Positions 10,689-23,900 of a stretch of 64,000 bases of DNA are shown piece after piece; the first letter of the stretch is position 1, and each line of letters begins with the position of its first letter. A program made the translations under genes and the position numbers. A model generated the notes under the pieces. It was not told the DNA's origin, made no database searches, and saw nothing but the letters and a program-made list of their open reading frames with translations. This stretch comes from Zhengitettix transpicula (Eukaryota; Arthropoda; Insecta; Orthoptera; Tetrigidae): contig CM073591.1 of the NCBI GenBank assembly GCA_037074705.1, forward strand, positions 163,894,032 through 163,958,031, read 5' to 3'.

Positions 10689-11944
10689 TGCATATTAACT
10701 TGAAAAACTTAACAATTTTTTAAAAATTAATTTGACTAATCGAATGTAAATGTTCCCAACGAATCTGCTGAACTAAAGTTTTGAGCCACATAGCGACGTT
10801 GAACAATGGGAGGACCTATCTATCGAAAATTTGTATTCCATAACCCAGGTTAAAACTCAAGTAATCTATATTCAATTCTATTAACGTCTGTAAGATTCAA
10901 TTTTGTTACACAAATACTATACAATATACTTATAAAAAATACAAGAGGTTTATTTTTTTAAATTTTGATTGAAACACTGATCTTAAAAATAAAATACTTA
11001 AAATTGAATATTCTCATAGTCAAATAACTAGCGTAAATTGTAAGCATATTTTTCCGTTAATGAAATGGTTTGAAATATAACTTAATATCTATCTAAAACT
11101 CATGTTAACTCTGAATAGCTATTAAAGTTTAATTTATTTTAATGCACGGAGAGGCTCTCTTCTGTTTGAAATTTGACTGTTCGGTCGAGAAATCCTTTCT
11201 CCCAGATTAGGAGTTTGAGTGTCTGTGGCAAGCTTAAAGCGGGTTGCGTTTTCATTATACAGTAGGACACTTCATCAGCCAGATGCAGAGACTGAACTTC
11301 TTCCCAGAGATAATGCAAACTAAATTATACTACGTGTCATAAGATATTCTGTTTTCTGACGTAAACCTCGTAGAAGTTTGCATTTAGTTCGTCCTGAGGA
11401 CAAATTACTTCTTACGGAATATTTTAAATGTTGATTATATATTTGACTCTTCGCGCTGGATGAACGTTTTTCAATTGCCCTTTTATGAACACCACACTTT
11501 CGATTTACTTCCTAAACCATAAAAAATTAAAATATTTGTAAAAAGTTTAATTTTTCTTCTCAATAAATTAAAATATCATCCGTACCTTGCCATTGATTTA
11601 TATTAAACAAAGGTATAACATAATATCATAAGACTCATCGAACCTTCAGAAATTGTAGGATTACACTTTATATACTTTATATATTGCAAACGGAGCGTAA
11701 ATATCAAACGCTTTATTATCGAGACCAATAAATTAGCAAATGGGCTTGAAAATGAATAAAATAAATTTTACATTTTCAAAATAAATATTTTTTTTTGCTT
11801 CAAGTAACACGCAAATAGAAGAATCGTAACTGTTTTTGAAGTATTATTCAAAAATATTAAAAACTACTTAAGTGTATTTATTATTATTTATACCAGGTGC
11901 TCTCTCTCTCTCTTACATAAAAAATATAAATAGACCAATAAATG

Positions 11945-12332
11945 ATGAACTAAGGTTCCCACAAGCCGAGGCACCTAGGCCTGTTGTCCGCTATTCCCGT
12001 TGGAATAGTCGGCCAGCTGCCTCCTAAACTTGTCGAGGCACGGAGAAGGGAATTCTGCGTCCCCACAGAAAACTCTTCTCCCGCTATCGGAAGGGCGTGG
12101 GACAAGTACCCAATGCCCGACCTACCTGATGCAGGTTTTTCTAGGGTTTTCCCTGCATTACTTTTAGGCGAATGCCGGCAGGATCCTTAAAATATATCCT
12201 GGGGGGCCTAGTTAACCCTTGGCTACCTTCCTCTACCCTTCCGCATCCCCCCTTTCAAATACCTTCCTATGCTATTAAAGGGGAGTTGTCTAACATGGAT
12301 TACTCTCATGTAGCCTGTTGCCCTAAAAAAAA
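11945..12332 (+). mobile_element. Family A, copy 7 (internal deletion)
   Basis: Begins GAACTAAGGTTCCCACAAGC. About 50 bp present in other copies (GAGAGGTGTATGTTCCG through CGGTAAGAGTT) are missing between GGCCTGTT and GTCCGCTATTCCCG, probably a deletion between short GTT repeats. It ends GTAGCCTGTTGCCCTAAAAAA. Confidence 0.9.
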
Positions 12333-12333
12333 T

Positions 12334-12760
12334 GTTGGAAGGTTGCTACAAGCCGAGGCACCTCGGCCTCTTTTGAGAGGTGTTCCAGGGTCAAAGACCT
12401 TGGGCATACGGTAAGTGTTTTTCTGTGTTCCCATTGGAACAGTCGGCCAGCTGCCTCTTAAATTGGTCAAAGCACGGAGAAGTGAATGCTGCGTCCACAA
12501 AGTAAACCCATCTCCTGCCATTGGAAGAGTACCAAATGCCCGACCTATCTGATGCATGTTTTCATCGGATTGTTCTGCACCACTTTTAGGCCAATGCCCG
12601 GTAGGATCCTTAAACTATAGCCCCGGGGTCCTAGTTAAGCCTTGGTTACCTTCCTCTACCTTTCTGCATCCGATCTTTCGAATCCCTTCCTATGCTTTTA
12701 AAGGGGAGTTTCCACCACGTGGATTACCCTCGTGTAACCTATTACTCTAAATAGAAAAAT
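12334..12760 (+). mobile_element. Family A, copy 8, head-to-tail after copy 7
   Basis: Starts immediately after the poly(A) of copy 7 at GTTGGAAGGTTGCTACAAGC and ends GTAACCTATTACTCTAAATAG. The 5' hairpin is absent. Confidence 0.9.
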
Positions 12761-12845
12761 ATTCAACGATTAAAGACAAAATTAGTAACAAATAGGGTTT
12801 CTTTTTAATTATGTATAGTTGCAGTTTAATATATTATCGATGATT

Positions 12846-12962
12846 AATGAGGAAGATAGCCAATACAGACAAAAAAGGGTAATACAAATACCACACAACG
12901 TTTGTGGGATCCTTGTCCCTTTCGTCAGGTGCTAAGAAGAGACTATAGAAACACAACAGCAC
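12846..12962 (-). repeat. Dispersed repeat family C, copy 2
   Basis: On the minus strand it reads TCTTCTTAGCACCTGACGAA, then GGGACAAGGATCCCACAAACG, then TTGTGTGGTATTTGTATTAC and TTGGCTATC. CTGACGA followed by a short GGGA/TCCC stem and then CAAAC is a hammerhead-like arrangement with one core base changed (GAAA to CAAA). It probably belongs to an old retroposon 3' region. Confidence 0.65.
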
Positions 12963-13367
12963 TGGTCAGTTGACAACACTCCACTTTTTCATATTATAGA
13001 TGAATTATAATAACATTCACGTTTTATTTTGTAACTGGTAGCGCAGTACATGAAACTTTAATGAACTATTCACTTACAATAGTGTTCATTGCACACTTGT
13101 GATTACGTCCCAAATAAGAAAGGTATTTTCTTAACGTAAACGGATATTTTCAAAAATAACAGTAAATGACACACAAATACTAAATACAATTTCTACTGCA
13201 TACATTGAGAATCGAATTCAGGCCGCGAAGACGTAGACCTATCTACACATGTAATTCCCAATATTTTTTAAACTGAAGATCGCAGCATTTGACCCCTTCT
13301 TAAAATTAACGATTTGTTTCCACTCTCTCTATTCTGGGATAAGATTGTGTGATTGGCTTAACGTAAG

Positions 13368-13575
13368 GCACGTGAGGTTCGTGTTCTCTTCTGCCCGTTT
13401 CTTTTTCTCCGTGGAGTAAACGACCAGTTGATCTCAATTATACTACGTGAAGGTAGAACGTGTAATTGGACCCCCGGTAGGTGAAACCTGAGGCTGCTGT
13501 ACTCTTCTGTTGGTTTCCTTTTCTTCCTTGAGTGAAAGGTTAGTTTGTCTCCTTGAGGAGGAATGATCATGGCGC
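13368..13575 (+). repeat. Degenerate tandem duplication (~120-bp units)
   Basis: GAGGTTCGTGTTCTCTTCTG...CCGTTTCTTTTTCTCCGTGG near 13374 and GAGGCTGCTGTACTCTTCTG...GGTTTCCTTTTCTTCCTTGA near 13490 are diverged copies of one unit. The 70-codon minus-strand frame across it repeats itself for this reason. I do not recognise the unit. Confidence 0.55.
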
Positions 13576-13687
13576 TATTCTCCAGTTTCCTCCTCCGTAT
13601 CAGCGATTTGTATTTCTGGACCTTGATATGATTTCATTTGTAAATAGCAATCACATACACATTCATGATGTTTTTTTAACTTCTGAA

Positions 13688-13790
13688 GCAAAACAAAAAT
13701 ATATTTTGAACAATTTACTCTAAGATATCAAAATTAATTTCTGTTTTTTTGTCTGTTATACGGGTCGTCCAATTAATGTGCCAATTGCGT
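13688..13790 (+). repeat. Partial copy of a short snap-back repeat
   Basis: TTTTGAACAATTTACTCTAAG then ATATCAAAATTAATTTCTG and GTCTGTTATACGGGTCGTCC match 17630-17700 closely. It shares the right arm of the palindromic repeat at 17600-17692. The rest of 13791-15097 has no gene. A (TG)n run lies at about 14533-14549. Confidence 0.6.
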
Positions 13791-15097
13791 CCCGCAGGAA
13801 ACATTATATGATGGTAAGTACTGGTCACTTAATGTAGTCTCAGGTGGCTTATAAATCTATATAAATTTCATACTTTATCTAATATTTATATAAAATTTTT
13901 CAGTTGTTCTACATTTAAAAAACACCTTCACGAATTCAAAACTCGTGGTGTTATCGTGCTCCATAATTCGGCCTTGAAACTATTTCCAATTATTTTATTC
14001 CTACTAATCGCCTCACTCGTTACTTCAAAGTACACTTCCATTTGGTGCCCTTAATTATATTAAATGTTTGTAAGAGAAGTTTTGACTATCTTATAAATGT
14101 ATGAACACAGCCAATTTTTTCATTTGTTATTTAATAATAGGAAACATAAAATTCACAGACATTCTTCATGAATCGAGGACTTTGTCATGTATACAATGGT
14201 TTAATTAATTTCCATAAATTTCCACATCATTGCAGATATATTATTTATTTAACACCAATTTTGGCAAATATTTAAGGGAAAATTTAGTTATTTATGGAAA
14301 ATTGTGTTTTTTGTATTAAAAATACATCTGAAAAATTTAGGTATGTTCATGATTTATAATCGTATTGAATCAGTTAAATATATCGATTAATATTGTATAT
14401 CATCTTATTCCATTTAGAATGTAACGACTACAGTCAGCGGCGTGTACGATGACGGCCCAGTATAGTGCTCATCTTCGCAGTTCTCAAGCAGGAAGCTACA
14501 GAACGCGCCTAGATCTTGGCCATGTTAGATATTTGTTGTGTGTGTGTGTTTATTCCGCGCGTATCGTGACAACATCGGACTTCCCTCCCCTTCGTTCAAT
14601 CTTCGCCACCAGCCTTCCTTCCTAACTCGTGTTATGATGATTTTTAAAAATGAAAAATTCATTTATCATTCACAAATTTAGAAGACTCAAGACAATCCTC
14701 GCAGGAACCTTGGTCCTCAAAACACTTTATCAGTATTAGGACAGTGGATCTTATGGAAGATAACTCTAAGACGTTGTAGATGAAATGATTGATTAATTTT
14801 CAAGAGAGAAATTCAATTTTATGAAGTTGACAGATTGACTTCTTACACACATGGGAGAATTAAGTAGATATTATTACAGGAAATTGTGTAAGGAATGTAA
14901 TAAAATATTTTTTTCTATAATTGAAAAGTCAGCGAAAGCCACAGAAAGGTCGAGCGTAAATTATTCTACTCAGATTGCTGAGAATTGTCCATCAATCAAT
15001 ACTTGATTTGATTCCAATACTTCTCGTTTGGTCAAACGGAACAACTTAAATTCATTAATAAATATGGCGGGTAATGTTGAACACACACTTGACGTAG

Positions 15098-15607
15098 CCT
15101 GCGAGAGGATTTTCTCTCGCAGGCAGAACATTTTAGGAGTGATACGAAGGGGCTACCTTTGGGTATGCCTTTTCCTCTCCGTTTTTGAACTAAGGTTCCC
15201 ACAAGCCGAGGCACCTCGGCCTGTTTTGAGGGGTGTATGTTCCGGTGTCGCAGACCTTGGGCATACGGTAAGAGTTGATCGCTATTCCCATTGGAATAGT
15301 CGGCCAGCTGCCTCCTAAACTGGTCGAGGCACGGAGAAGGGAATGCTGCGTCCCCACAGAAAACTGCTCTCCCGCTATCTGAAGGGCATGGGACAAGTAC
15401 CCAATGCCTGACCTACCTGATGCAGGTTTTTCTAGGGTTTTCCCTGCATTTCTTTAGGCGAATGCCAGGTAGGATCCTTAAAATATAGCCCGGGGGCCCT
15501 AGTTAACCCTTGGCTACCTTCCTCTACCATACCGCATCCCCCCTTTCAAATCCCTTCCTATGCTATTATAGGGGAGTTGCCCAATGTGGATCACCCTCAT
15601 GTAGCCT
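15098..15607 (+). mobile_element. Family A, copy 9
   Basis: Begins with the perfect hairpin CCTGCGAGAG...CTCTCGCAGG (15098-15123) followed by CAGAACATTTTAGGAGTG, the 5' variant also seen in copy 2. The body is complete. It ends at GTAGCCTG with no poly(A), because copy 10 begins there. Confidence 0.92.
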
Positions 15608-15966
15608 GGAAGCAAGGAAGCCTCTGAGAATTATTGCACAGGTGAACCTTCCCAGTGAGCTCCACTATTCGTATTGGAATAGTTGGGTAGCTGCCTCCTA
15701 AACTGGTCGAGGCTGGGAGAAGGGAATGCTCGGACCCTACAGCAAACCCTTCTGCCACTATCGGAAGGGAGTGAGACAAGTACCAAATGCCCGACATACG
15801 TGACGCTGGTTTTTCTAGTGTTTTCCCTGCATCACTTTTAGGCCAATTGCCGGGTGGGATCCATAACTATAGGCCTTAGTTAACCCTTGGCTACCTTGCT
15901 CTACCTTTCCGCATCCCTCCTTTCAATCCCTTTCCTACGTTATAAGAGGGGATTAGCCTACACCTT
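15608..15966 (+). mobile_element. Family A, copy 10, abutting copy 9
   Basis: Starts GAAGCAAGGAAGCCTCTGAG with a decayed hairpin, then TGAACCTTCCCAGTGAGCTC. It jumps to ACTATTCGTATTGGAATAG, a deletion of about 140 bp. The 3' end reads TTATAAGAGGGGATTAGCCTA, related to the alternative 3' variant of copies 12 and 16. Confidence 0.85.
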
Positions 15967-16039
15967 ATTCTTCTTATTCTTTTTATTGAAAAAATAGTCT
16001 CATGTGTTTCAATGTTTTTTAATTTTAATCTATTCTCTT

Positions 16040-16280
16040 TGACTCGGCAGCCCATTGAGGGCCTTGGCCTTTGGAGATGATTGCCAGAATGTCATCTTAC
16101 ATGAGACATTTTGGATTTATAACACGTGGTCAGAATGTAGATTCTCCCTCAGCCTGAACCCCAGTTTTCGTGTCCAGGACGAGCACAAAAATCCTTGCCC
16201 ATCACCTTGATTCGAACCCGGAACCTCTGTGATGCGAGGCAATGACGATAGCCACTACAACAAGCCATCCGGCCCAGGTT
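16040..16280 (-). repeat. tRNA-derived SINE
   Basis: On the minus strand 16275-16195 reads GGATGGCTTGTTGTAGTGGC...CATTGCCTCGCATCACAGAGG then GGGTTCGAATC, a tRNA-like head with an A-box-like GTAGTGGC and a near-perfect B box. The unrelated body lies to the left, down to about 16040. It is the same family as 30945-31035. Confidence 0.75.
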
Positions 16281-17599
16281 TGGGAACGGCGGAAGAAAAA
16301 CACCGGTATATAAATCAACGAAATAATCTAATCAAGATGTCAAACTCGTAAATTGTTCACTAGGACAAAATATGCAAACTGTCATACTTTTATTAATTTT
16401 TTACAACAAATAATACGTTATTACATTCGTGTACCTAACTATATAAATTCTTTCAAATTATCTGACAACGTAATTAAAGCGCAAAATTATATTATAGTTT
16501 CCTATTATCAAAAAAACACTGTCAGTTTATTATCACTGATATTTATAATCTTAGTATCAAGTAATATATAATTGAAACGTTTTATTTTGTGGAACATATA
16601 TAAAAATGTGGGGAATTCAATTAATTATAAAATTATATAATGTTTTGAATTTTAGTATAAATTACTGTTTGAAAATTCTTAAAGCCTTCAGTATTATTCA
16701 TTATCAATTTTTTTAAAAAAATTCTGAATTGAACAACTAGTCTACAAATTTTTGAAGCAGTATCACAGGTCTGCGTTCTCAATACGCGTTCTTAGCGTGA
16801 ATGAAATTATTTTCAAGGTGAAAATCTTAATTATATTGAATTGTTTAACTAATATTACAAAATTTAATCATACTGTAATAAGAATAGTGTGTTACATGCG
16901 ATATAGAAAGTTATCGATGGAATAATGTGTGCTAGCTGCTATATGGACACCTGAGACATTACCATCTCACGATTACACTAATATTGGAAGTGAAAATGAA
17001 TTTATGGAAAAATGTGATCATACCAGTTTTTAATTATGGAAATGACACTAACCAACATGCAGGTAAATACTATTGAAATCATATCTGAATCCAGTAATCT
17101 GCTGTTTGAGCGGATCTGCAATATGAAACCTTACTTCAATTAGTTAAATTGTATTGTAATATGATTTCTGTTGACAATACATGATCAAATAATATCACTT
17201 ATCATAATCGATATTTGTATACGTATTTAAACTTATCGATTCATCGTTCTACAGTGCTACAGTACATCATCGCACTTTCATGGTCAAATAGATGCCAGTA
17301 AATGCCACAGAGATAAAAAAAATAGTTTAGCGAATAGACCATTTCGTGGATTAATGCGCGTTACGCAATCCAGAATGATGTCCGTGACACATTAGTCGAA
17401 CTATTTCAATAAATAAACGAGATAAACCATCGTGTTGATATTATCAATTGAATAGAAAATAATACCTCCCTTTTCTGAACTTTTTCAGATGTAGTAAAAC
17501 AAAATAATATTGAATAATATAATTTATTTTCTGTAATAATACGCTATTTGAATAAATAATCCAATTAGAAACAAAATTAACGTCTGTAAGAGAATTAAA
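16281..17599. other. AT-rich stretch, nothing recognised
   Basis: I see no coding similarity. Open frames are short and AT-rich. Confidence 0.5.
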
Positions 17600-17692
17600 G
17601 ATCCGTATAACAGACAAAAATCAAAAATTAATTTTGAACAATATACTCTAAAATATCAAAATTAATTTATGTTTTTGTCAGTTGTACAGGTC
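17600..17692. repeat. Short palindromic snap-back element (~93 bp)
   Basis: The left arm GATCCGTATAACAGACAAAA...AATTAATTTTGA pairs with the right arm TCAAAATTAATTT...GTCAGTTGTACAGGTC, leaving a loop of roughly 20 bases. The size and symmetry resemble a tiny MITE. A partial relative is at 13688-13790. Confidence 0.6.
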
Positions 17693-19730
17693 GTTAATTT
17701 TTGTGAAATAATTCAAATTCTTCACCAAAATTGTTTCTGACGTATTGGCCGTATTTATTGATTGATGCCAGATAAATATAATTACGAAATTATTTAAAAT
17801 ATGAGATAATCGAAATTATTAACCGTTTTAAATTAATATTGCTTCGCAACCACACAAATTCTATCCTTCATATTATCACGTTGATACTGTTAAAAATAAT
17901 TGAAGAATGATATATTATTTTAAGAGCTCAAATTTTTTTTGTATATTTTAGAAGTATAAAATATTTTACTTATTTTGTTTTATTTAATTTTCTAAAGATT
18001 TAAATTATTATAAATAATGAAATGTTTATTATTATAATAATATCAATAATCAAAACATTAAATCGTTTGGACACAAAATTATTTACATAATAAGAACTGG
18101 ATGTGTCTCATAATGTCTGAGCTCCTTATAAAAGCTGGTAAAGTAATGAGAAAAGAAATTCTAAACTTCTGCGTCAGGATAAAATCAAACATAAAAGAAT
18201 TTAAACAGTAAGTTATTTAAAGTTTTACGAGGAGCTAATGGCACCAACTCAAGCGAAACATAAACCTTAACAAGAGTTTAAAGAACTATCTAATATTCTG
18301 ATCACTTTAGGCCCACAAGGACACAAGCATCATTAATCGCCATTCAGCCTTCTTAAAAAATGTGGATTTTATAAATTCACTTAATTAATTAAGACTTGTA
18401 TATATCATGCAATAACATACAATGCTATATTCCTCAATTTGGTTAAGATGACAATGGAGTTCTGTAAACATACGAAACTTGTGATAGAAATAACTATTCA
18501 ACCAATTCTTTAATCTAATGAGGAAAAACGTGATTCATTGCAATAATTCTGTTATTATGTTATAAACGTTAATTAAGGATATATATTACAATATAAATAA
18601 TACTGAGAATGAAACATAAAAAATTTATTATACTAACAGCAACAAGAAATATGACGAATTTTATGTAGAGAATTATAATATTTTTTTCATATATTCATAT
18701 ATTCGTCTGTTAATCTTCAGAATGATATATTCTGACAATTTAAGACAGTCTATGGTCTATCATGAGGTTGCGTATTGCTTATCTTCAGCACCAATATACT
18801 GAATAAAACATTTGCTATTTTGTTTCAATTATGTTACAATTTATTTTTAACGTTTATGCTTTAAACGTACGATAACTGTTGAATTAATGTTTATTGTTTA
18901 TAATTAATGATTATAATAAGCTATTCAGCCAATTCCTTAGATAAAATATGGCCAAGTACCCGTTTAAAATCTCCTTTAAAATATTTGTTTCGGTGTCAAT
19001 TAAATCATCAAATAAACAAGAACACTCCGCCAGTATTTCAGCGATTAAAATAATCTTATAGACATCGACAAGTGCAGGAAAATAATACAAAAGAGACGAA
19101 GGAGTAATAAGGAAAATATTTCATGTCATAAACTTGAGCAGTGATATGGGAATACAATTTTAAAAATTAAACTATATATTACATTCTGACTAATAATTCG
19201 TTTTTAAATTTAAATCAGATGCATTTTGGTAAACAGTGATTGAACTTAAATAATTTATATCCCCATGATTGGTTTCAGACACTTGATTTCGTCTCGAATA
19301 TCTTATATAATTATTATATAGTTTACCTTATGTTCAGTTATTATATGCAGTTGAAGAGAGTAGAAGTTTGTAGCTTTTCTGTTATTCATAATGATATTCT
19401 GTAAGTTCACCTAATACCACATTGAAATTTAAATGGTAATTTTTTTAAATATAATTTTGTTTTGAGTATTCTACATAAAAATTATAGAATATTGTAATGG
19501 GTAATTCAATATTAAACTGGTTATTTCAGAGACATTTTTTAATGACCCACAAAACCCTGAGAACTTAACTGAACTTGGAATTTTCTTAAATCTTTAAATA
19601 AACTTTTATAATTACATAATATGGTATTGTAAATTTTAATAACCAAAAATTTATATTTCAGTACCAATAATATCATTTGCAAATGGGGAATTACTATTGG
19701 GAAGACAGGAGAAAACAATAAGAAATGTTG
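17693..19730. other. AT-rich stretch without gene
   Basis: Nothing recognisable on either strand. Confidence 0.5.
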
Positions 19731-19734
19731 ATAT

Positions 19735-19960
19735 GAGCATCAGCAGAGATAGGGTTAAAAGTTAATTACACTAAATCAACATTCATGGAAACCTCTATCA
19801 TTAATAATATTTCAACGAATGATGTAATTATAGAAAAAATAAAAAAAATTCAAGACTCTTCTTAAAGCATGGTGGTTAGAGGGTCATAATATAAATAGAC
19901 GGAAGGCTATCATTAAGATGGCTAAAGGCTCACATTAGTCTGTAACGCCGATTAAGAAGA
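19735..19960 (+). pseudogene. LINE reverse transcriptase relic (C-terminal to the palm)
   Basis: Near 19749 the frame reads IGLKVNYTKSTFM, the motif of non-LTR reverse transcriptases that follows YADD (usually GLKVN..KT..M). It continues with INNISTNDVIIEKIKK before a stop. A later piece, RRKAIIKMAKG near 19898, resembles the RRI..AK segment that follows. The rest of the element is not visible. Confidence 0.5.
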
Positions 19961-20829
19961 ATAAGATGATGACATAAATCATAAAGATAACATCTCATAG
20001 TTCGTCGAAATGATATAAGAGATGGTTCACTCGGAATACGGAAAAGATTTGTCTAACTTCACCAAACGGTGCAGACGTCTGGCAGGGAGATCTAGGGGAA
20101 ATAGAGATTTAAGTATATGAAATAGGAAACTATTCGTCTTCGTGAATGCCTTGGCACTCAAGCTCAGAGACTGGAAACGAATGTTACAACACAACACTTG
20201 AAGTAAATGAACAGAAGTAATAAACAGAAAAGATGGAAAGACCAGAAGCCTCCGATTTGGTCAAGCATCAGAGAGCGACTCTCCAAATTTTTCAGAGCTT
20301 CCCGAGGATAGTCCTTTAATATATCACACCACAAGCGTAGATCCAATTGTAATTAAAAAATGGCCACCAAAAGTCATCAGATTTTAATCTAGGCTCTCTT
20401 TTCAACGCCAGAGGAAAATTGCAAGGTGGATTGGGATTTTAGATGAAGTAAGGTTAGTAATCACCACGGCCATCCGGTCGTTTCGACTTCCGTCCTGTCT
20501 CCTCTTACTCTGAATTAAATAACGGTCCTAAAATATCATTAAAAGCAATAAATATTGTGAACAAAATTACATTACTGAAACAGGAAACAAATATTGAAAT
20601 TTTATTGTTAAAACTAATGGTCGACAGTTCAACAAGCATATCGTCGTCCTCACGTACTACGAAATTTTTCAATTTAGACTGTTAGATTTGTTTAATAAAT
20701 TTGGTTAAATAGCAATATAATTACTATGACAGATATCAGAGTGTTGAATAAAACCTTAAATATATAGAAAAATTTAGGTCCAATTTGAAAATTAATAATA
20801 GGAAAAATAGTCAAATATAGAAGTAGTTT

Positions 20830-20965
20830 TGTCAACTGAATTGAGCAGTTGTGTCACTTGAGGCTCTTTTTAGTTTTCTTATCTCCTGAAGAAAGTAATA
20901 AGGTTTCCAAAAAAGGTTGTGTGGTATTTATTTCACTTTTTTTGTGTGTATTTGGCTATTTTTCT
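20830..20965 (+). repeat. Dispersed repeat family C, copy 3
   Basis: TTTTGTCAACTGAATTGAGC...AGTTGTGTCACTTGAGGCTC, then CTCCTGAAGAAAGTAATAAG and GGTTGTGTGGTATTTATTTC with TTTGGCTAT. The CTGAAGA core is present but the GAAA is replaced by AAAA. Confidence 0.65.
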
Positions 20966-20969
20966 TAAT

Positions 20970-23900
20970 CTTCTTTTTATTATTATTATTAAAACTTTAA
21001 ATTTTCCGAAATAATTTCCCAGTGTGTTTTGGAAGATAAAAAAAATTGAATATGTTATCAATCTAAACATTCTATTGAATACAATAACTATCAAGAAATT
21101 ACCATGATTTTATCTAGAATATGCTATCGTAAAAACATATTATCATTATCTGAATTAAACATATCATTTAAACAGCTTAATTAACAAACAAATGTGTAGT
21201 AACTGCGTTTCGAAAGACCCAAATGTAATTTACCTGAGAGAAACGAAGAGTGTCTGTAGAAAAATAAACCCAACGGTTGGTATCGGAAACTACAGGAATG
21301 TGATCAAGTTTCTTTGCTCCCAGAGGTTCAAGATAACCTGACATGTGATTCTAAGACGTAGGAACCAGTGTTTATACGGGAGCCACAAACCAATTGCGCA
21401 GACATATCTTTGAGGAAAGAATAATATCCCGAGGCTGCAACAAAAACCGCGTTTAGATATTTATATATCCTCAGAGACCTCCTCCTCAACGAAAATTTTA
21501 TGTTAGAGAGTACGTCTTAACAAGCTGTCAAATAAAACGCTTATGAATAAGGAAAAAAATGGACTTAGTGCATTATAAAAGTTTTTATTATAAACATAAA
21601 TTTAGTAAACATATATTGATATTTAATTAGAGGACTAAAAATAGTACAAATATTACAAGCCTATCTATTTTACGGTTGCTTCTATATTAATAAAATAAGT
21701 TTGCTTTTGTATATTATATTATTATATATTTTAGTTTCGAAGAAACCTACTTAAACCTTTTTGTTTCTATATATGGTTATAAAAAAGATATGGCTCCAAG
21801 TTATACAGAAATAATAATTCACTTATATGTAGAAAGTTTATGATAAGAAAATATGTTTTTACAATAATCTCTTTATTTGGAATAAATCTGTCACAAAATT
21901 GTTATGTTTAAAATAGAGGTAAACTATTATCTATTACTGGATTTAATTGACATGAATCAGGTTAATATTTAAAATTAAATGACAGACTTTTTTCTCGTTT
22001 CATTGCTGACTGCACGGTGTTTTTAAAATGATTGAATAACGTGACATAATCCAAAAATACTTTCTTTCAAATAATTATTTTTCATTTCTAGCAAACTTAC
22101 TTCAAATTTATATTGTACTACAGTGATAAATATCTTTTAAGACCTTTAGAATGCACTTAATTTGTATAAACTCAATTAAAACGGCTGCGAAAATATTTTA
22201 GGTTTATGCTTAGTAATTGAGCTATAGAAATACGAGCTACGACTATTTAAAGCCGCACGAAAATCGGCTTCACTTCAGCCGCATCTGTAAAGATGTCTGT
22301 GAGTACAGATCCTGAAGAAAATTAAACCTGTAGAAATTTTAATTCCGTTTCCAAGAGCTTTCCGGACGTAGTAATCGATATTCTTGGTCTCGAGTGTCAG
22401 CTGCAAGCCGAATTTAATTAATACATATTTAAGATCCTAGATCGGGTATATTCTGATTCGTTTGATGATATATCGCTACTAAATATGTATTATTGAATAA
22501 GATGAATATAATTTAAAACATAACAATTGAAATAATTTTATATCCACTATTATGCATGTGCATTAAAAAATTTATGGGTGTAACTGAATGAATAATTGTT
22601 TTTTTTCTACTAAGCTCGCGTTCGAGTCCACCTCGAGCACAAATCTAAATATTCAATGTAGATTATATTTGTGCGTTTATGTTACAAAAGTTTCGCATGT
22701 AATAGATTTTTAAATGTTAGCTTTATTCTGCATCAGTCCTCGATAAATGAAATTAAATACATGAACACATATGATCTTGAATATGTGACGAAATATTATG
22801 ATAAAAAACCTTATTATAAATATCTGAAAATTTAACGATTAAATACAATAGTAAGAAAATATGTATTTAGTTAATTCATTATTATTTAATACTTAAAAAA
22901 CAAATCACAACGATACATACCTTATTTTAGGGCTTATTGGGAAGAAGCAGATTAGAAAATATTAAAATTTCCAAAATTGTTAATAATAGTAAATTTCTTC
23001 TTTGAAGTTAATTACATATTCTAAAAATTGTAAAGTAATATTATTTTGCATTTCCGAGGTAAATGTAATATTTTTATATTCAAATTTTTAAATAATATAA
23101 ACTTCAAATGAGATTCAGTGGAGTGTCGAAATTATAAAGTAATTTTGTTTATAGTAAGGACTAATGCAATGACTGTAGGAGCCGATATGATCAGACATCA
23201 ATGAATATAGTGGAATAACAAGAGAACAGTTACATTGGTAAATTTTAAAAATAATAACAACAAATTATTCATATTAAATGGACTTATTAAGTTACAAGTA
23301 AAATATATTATAACTATTGTTTACGTAAAAAAAATCCATTTTACTGGATACCGAATTTACTTTAGAATAATAATAAAAAAATATCATAGTACATTTTAAA
23401 GCGAATGTAGATTTGTGCATAATGACTTAACACAAACATATTCAAATTACACTCATTACGCATAAGTGCTACTTGGTCGAAATTTCTTGATACTGCTTTA
23501 TTTATTTAATACTATCTGGGAGTCCGGCATTGCCTGTGTACTTATTTATATAAACCAGAAAAATAATTTAATTCTATATTAATCTTTAGTCAAGAAGTGA
23601 TTTAACCTAAATATAACTGTTCCTAGTTCCGTACATACTTTCGAGCGATAGTGCATTAATTGAACAGCTGTAAAATACATTGAATTTTATTGCTTCAGTC
23701 CCAACAAAAATTATTCCGAATTTCTTCTTAAATATACTCCTTGACTATTGCAGGATATAATTGCCCCTCAGTCTTGTGGCATTACGAAAGATTAAATTGA
23801 TGGAATTATTAGCTATATTCACAATGTAAACAAATGGTGGCCATGTTGGAGTAATTAATATGGCACAAAAATTATCTTACATTTCCCGCTAGGATCGTAA

